Assembly: GCA_005883235.1 (NCBI GenBank)
Contig: VAYE01000126.1
Span: forward strand, 1-7,602
DNA: 7,602 nt
Reading direction: 5' to 3'
Origin: Actinomycetota bacterium
GTDB lineage: Bacteria > Actinomycetota > Thermoleophilia > Gaiellales > Gaiellaceae
Shown: one piece after another, positions 5,512-7,602 of the stretch
How the letters are laid out: every line of letters begins with the position of its first letter
Numbering within the stretch: position 1 is the first letter of the stretch
Program-made: the position numbers and the translations under genes
The notes under the pieces: model-generated
What the model was told of the DNA's origin: nothing
Seen by the model: the letters and a program-made list of their open reading frames with translations, nothing else
The model's database searches: none

Positions 5512-6133
5512 GAGCGCGTTGACTGACCGGTCAGTCATCGCCGAGGAGAAGCGGCGCCTCATTCTGGAGGCCGCTGTGCGCGTCTTCGCGCGCAAGGGCT
5601 TCCACACGTGCCGGGTCGGGGACATCGCCGAGGAGGCCGGAGTCGCCCACGGGCTCCTGTACCACTACTTCGCGTCCAAGGACGAGCTGCTCGAGACCAT
5701 CTTCCGCGAGACCTGGAGCGAGCTCCTCGCCGCGATCCACGAGGTGGAGCTCTCGGACGCGACGGCGCGCGAGCAGCTGCGCCAGGTGGCGGCGATCATG
5801 CTCCGCGCATGGCGCCGCCAGCCCGACCTCGTCCGAGTCCTCGTCCGCGAGATCGCGCGCAGCCCCGCGCTGCAGGAACGCGTCGACGCGATCGCGAAGG
5901 CGCTCGCCGCGATCGAGCGCATCGTCGTCCGCGGGCAGGCAGACGGCGAGTTCAGACGTGACCTCGACCCGAGCCTCGCGAGCCTCGTCTTCTACGGCGG
6001 CATCGAGACGATCCTGACGAGCTGGGTGCTCGGCCGCGGCGGCAGCGACGACGACGTCGCGGGAGCCGAACGGGCCGTGGTCGAGGTGGTCTGCGCCGGC
6101 CTCGGCGGCGAGACGGCGGCGGCGCCGATATGA
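5510..6133 (+). CDS. TetR-family regulator, FadR/YsiA-like
   Basis: A TetR-family repressor of up to 207 residues. The N-terminal helix-turn-helix is clear (about 17-63), with LILEAAVRVFARKGF, then VGDIAEEAGVAHGLLYHYF and SKDELLETIF. The wording of this domain and the YsiA-like C-terminal helices (WRRQPDLVRVLVREIARSP, about 101-119) resemble Bacillus FadR, which senses long-chain acyl-CoA. Acyl-CoA sensing is therefore a reasonable inference, strengthened by the divergent acyl-CoA racemase-like gene. Coordinates use GTG 5510; TTG 5519 (204 residues) fits the visible promoter better, because the GTG falls within the -10. A perfect palindrome at 5520-5537 lies over codons 4-10 and is the likely autoregulatory operator. 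The stop overlaps the MFS start as ATGA, so the regulator and transporter form an operon and the transporter is probably a target. Confidence 0.92.
   Translation: MSALTDRSVIAEEKRRLILEAAVRVFARKGFHTCRVGDIAEEAGVAHGLLYHYFASKDELLETIFRETWSELLAAIHEVELSDATAREQLRQVAAIMLRAWRRQPDLVRVLVREIARSPALQERVDAIAKALAAIERIVVRGQADGEFRRDLDPSLASLVFYGGIETILTSWVLGRGGSDDDVAGAERAVVEVVCAGLGGETAAAPI
5520..5537. promoter_or_regulatory. TetR-type operator, perfect 18-bp palindrome
   Basis: TGACTGACC is followed immediately by its exact reverse complement GGTCAGTCA. Size, symmetry and the GACCGGTC core are typical of operators recognised by TetR-family proteins, often found over the gene's own promoter or start. Here it begins about where transcription should start and lies in the first codons of the regulator, so bound repressor would block initiation. 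A perfect 9-bp-arm palindrome with no spacer is unlikely by chance in a window this size. No second copy is seen by the CaiB-gene promoter about 55 bp away. Confidence 0.8.
6130..6133 (+). other. ATGA start/stop overlap
   Basis: The ATG of the second transporter (6130-6132) overlaps the TGA of the regulator (6131-6133). There is no clear ribosome binding site upstream, so the transporter probably depends on coupled translation from the regulator. Confidence 0.75.
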
Positions 6134-7389
6134 GCCTGCAAGAGCTCGTCGCGCCGCGGCCGCCGCAAATCGCCGGCGGACGACTCTTGTGGGTGCTCGG
6201 CCTGGGCGCGTTCGGGCTCGCGTTCTCGATCACGACGCTGACGTTCCTGCCGGTCGAGCTCGGCCACTTCACGAGCTCCGGAACGCTGATCGCCCTCGTG
6301 CTCGGCGCGGAAGGCGTCTTCGCCCTGCTGCTCTCGCCCGTGATCGGCCCGTGGAGCGACACCTTCCACACGCCCCTCGGCCGCCGGCGCCCGTTCATGC
6401 TCGTCGCCCTCGGCCCGATGGCCTTCTGCCTCGTGCTGATGGCCTTCATGCCGAACCTCTGGACGACGGCGCTCGTCGTCTTCGCGTTCTTCTTCGCGTA
6501 CTACGTCTACGAGCCGCCGTACCGCGGCCTCTACCCCGACCTCCTGCCGCCGGCGGTGTTCGGCCGCGCGCAGGGCGTCCAGCACGTGCTGCGGGGGATC
6601 GCGCTCGGCGCGGCGCTCGTCGGCGGGGGATTCCTGCTCGACGTCTGGACCCCGGCGCCGTTCCTGCTCGCGGCCGTCGTCACGACGCTCGCCTGCGGAG
6701 CCGTGATCGTCTTCGTCCGCGAGGACGGCGGCCACGGGCGCGTCTTCCGCGGCTTTCGCGCCTACCTCTCGACGAGCTGGCGCGTTCTCCGCGAGGAGGC
6801 GGACGTGCGCAGCTTCCTCGCCGCGAACGCGGCCTGGGAAGGGACGTTCGCAGCAGCGAGGATCTTCGTCGTCCTCTACATCACGCGCGGTCTGCATCAG
6901 TCGCCGAAGATCGCCTCGCTCGTGCTCGCGACGGTGGCGGGGGGCTACGTCGTGGCGGCCGTCTGGTCGGGCCGGGTCGCGGATCGGATCGGGCTCGGCC
7001 GCGTGATCTTCTTCTGCTCGTTCGTCTACGGCGGCGGTCTGCTGGCCGGCGGCTTCGCGCGGCAGTGGCACGACTGGTACTACGGCATGGTCTTCCCGGT
7101 CTCGATCGCCGGCGGCGCGGTGATGACCCAGGCCTGGGGCCTCCTCTTCAAGCTCATGCCGCCCAAGCACCGCGGCGCGATCTCAGGGCTCGCGACGACG
7201 ACGAAGGGCGTCGGCCTGATCGTCGGGCCGCTCCTCGCCGGCGGCGCGATCGACCTCGCCTCGCCGTACCTCAAGTCGACGGGCGGCTACCAGGTGCTCT
7301 GGCCGGTGTGCGGGCTGCCGATCCTGGCCGCGATCCCGCTCGTCGGGCGCCTGATGCGGCTCGAAGCTAGCGGCAGACCGGCACGGTGA
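6130..7389 (+). CDS. MFS transporter, GPH/SLC45-like
   Basis: A 419-residue 12-segment major facilitator. The loop between segments 2 and 3 reads GPWSDTFHTPLGRRRPFM (73-90); the RRRPF ending is typical of glycoside-pentoside-hexuronide:cation symporters and SLC45/sucrose transporters. EPPYRGLYPDLLP (128-140) resembles the conserved PYxALxPDL segment of that group. The later sequence GAISGLATTTKGVGLIVGPL is a normal segment of the C-terminal half. By family it could import a glycoside or related solute, but control by a FadR-like repressor and a neighbouring acyl-CoA enzyme would also suit export or uptake of a carboxylate or lipid-like compound; the sequence does not decide. The ATG at 6130 is set by the ATGA overlap. 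The last 23 nt overlap the 3' end of the convergent secreted-protein gene. Confidence 0.88.
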   Translation: MSLQELVAPRPPQIAGGRLLWVLGLGAFGLAFSITTLTFLPVELGHFTSSGTLIALVLGAEGVFALLLSPVIGPWSDTFHTPLGRRRPFMLVALGPMAFCLVLMAFMPNLWTTALVVFAFFFAYYVYEPPYRGLYPDLLPPAVFGRAQGVQHVLRGIALGAALVGGGFLLDVWTPAPFLLAAVVTTLACGAVIVFVREDGGHGRVFRGFRAYLSTSWRVLREEADVRSFLAANAAWEGTFAAARIFVVLYITRGLHQSPKIASLVLATVAGGYVVAAVWSGRVADRIGLGRVIFFCSFVYGGGLLAGGFARQWHDWYYGMVFPVSIAGGAVMTQAWGLLFKLMPPKHRGAISGLATTTKGVGLIVGPLLAGGAIDLASPYLKSTGGYQVLWPVCGLPILAAIPLVGRLMRLEASGRPAR

Positions 7390-7602
7390 AGTTGACCAGG
7401 CCGAAGCCGAACACCTTCTCGTTGACGACGTAGAAGGCGTTGACGCCGCCGCGCGTCGGCAGCGTCAGGGCGTAGTAGTTGCCGGGGCAGTCGGTACGGG
7501 CGAGTGTGCCGTAGAGGCTCGTGATCCGTGTGGCGTCGTCGCCGATCTTCAAGCCTGTGGTCGTCCGCCAGCCGCGTGGCGCCCAGAGCGTGAAGATCGC
7601 CT
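7367..7602 (-). CDS. probable secreted cysteine-containing protein, C-terminal part
   Basis: A minus-strand frame is open from the right window edge to TAG at 7369-7367, giving the last 77 residues of a larger protein. A TTG at 7552 is not the start: in-frame coding continues upstream (AIFTLWAPRGW before TTTGLKIGDDATRI). The segment GLKIGDDATRITSLYG (16-31) resembles the short motif G-x-x-x-G-D-x-x-x-x-L-x-x-x-Y-G seen near the C terminus of many secreted or lipoprotein-like actinobacterial hypotheticals. Two cysteines (TDCPG, residue 38, and VPVCR, residue 76) bracket a beta-rich stretch and could form a disulfide, favouring an extracytoplasmic location. The signal peptide, if any, is outside the window. 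The function is unknown. The gene converges on the MFS gene. Confidence 0.75.
   Translation of the reverse strand, partial: AIFTLWAPRGWRTTTGLKIGDDATRITSLYGTLARTDCPGNYYALTLPTRGGVNAFYVVNEKVFGFGLVNFTVPVCR

Noticed and set aside
5992..7170. Minus-strand open frame (392 codons) antisense to the second transporter
   Set aside because: Its composition (Arg, Glu, Asp, His, Ala repeats) mirrors the complementary MFS codons. It has no motif and the plus-strand transporter is clearly real.
1..7602. Search for CRISPR arrays, tRNA or rRNA genes, insertion sequences, toxin-antitoxin or phage-defence genes
   Set aside because: No spaced direct repeats, terminal inverted repeats, transposase motifs or RNA-gene signatures were seen by eye. 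Every substantial stretch is accounted for by the listed genes. A covariance-model and profile search would be the decisive check.

Overview
This window is very GC-rich (roughly 70 percent by eye) and almost entirely coding. Gene starts are GTG, ATG and probably TTG, and several sit 6-7 nt downstream of a TANNNT -10 box with no ribosome binding site. That combination of high GC, leaderless-type starts and actinobacterial-looking proteins suggests a chromosomal segment of an actinobacterium, possibly of the Thermoleophilia (Gaiellales/Solirubrobacterales) type. The phylum is an inference; no rRNA or marker gene is present.

Layout, left to right. (1) A minus-strand gene of unknown function runs off the left edge (1-141). 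It diverges across only 23 bp from a SnoaL/NTF2-like gene (165-545). (2) A minus-strand pair, an MFS_3-type transporter followed by a YccU-like CoA-binding protein (2172 down to 542), is joined by a TTGA stop/start overlap. Its distal end meets the SnoaL-like gene tail to tail on a shared CTAG. (3) The transporter diverges, again across exactly 23 bp, from a plus-strand group of three: a Nit-type carbon-nitrogen hydrolase, an APH(6)-like kinase and a HAD hydrolase (2196-4536). (4) A minus-strand CaiB/BaiF gene with the catalytic triad of alpha-methylacyl-CoA racemase (5453 down to 4494) meets the HAD gene tail to tail with a 43-nt overlap. It diverges across about 60 bp from a FadR/YsiA-like TetR regulator, whose start lies in or next to a perfect 18-bp palindrome. 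(5) The regulator is coupled by ATGA to a second MFS transporter, resembling the GPH/SLC45 type, ending at 7389. (6) That transporter overlaps the 3' end of a minus-strand gene for a probably secreted, cysteine-containing protein that continues past the right edge.

Functionally this reads as ordinary accessory metabolism. It has two small transporter modules, a possible metabolite-repair or small-molecule group (amidase, kinase, phosphatase), and an acyl-CoA enzyme facing a fatty-acid-type regulator. I found no RNA genes, mobile elements, CRISPR arrays, origins or clear terminators, and no gap without a gene longer than about 65 bp.

The most interesting signals are regulatory and architectural. 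There are two divergent promoters of identical 23-bp geometry with overlapping -10 boxes, an operator lying on a regulator's own start, a kinase gene with no conventional start codon where homology says it should begin, and gene tails that overlap at all three convergent junctions. I do not see convincing evidence for an undescribed multi-gene system.
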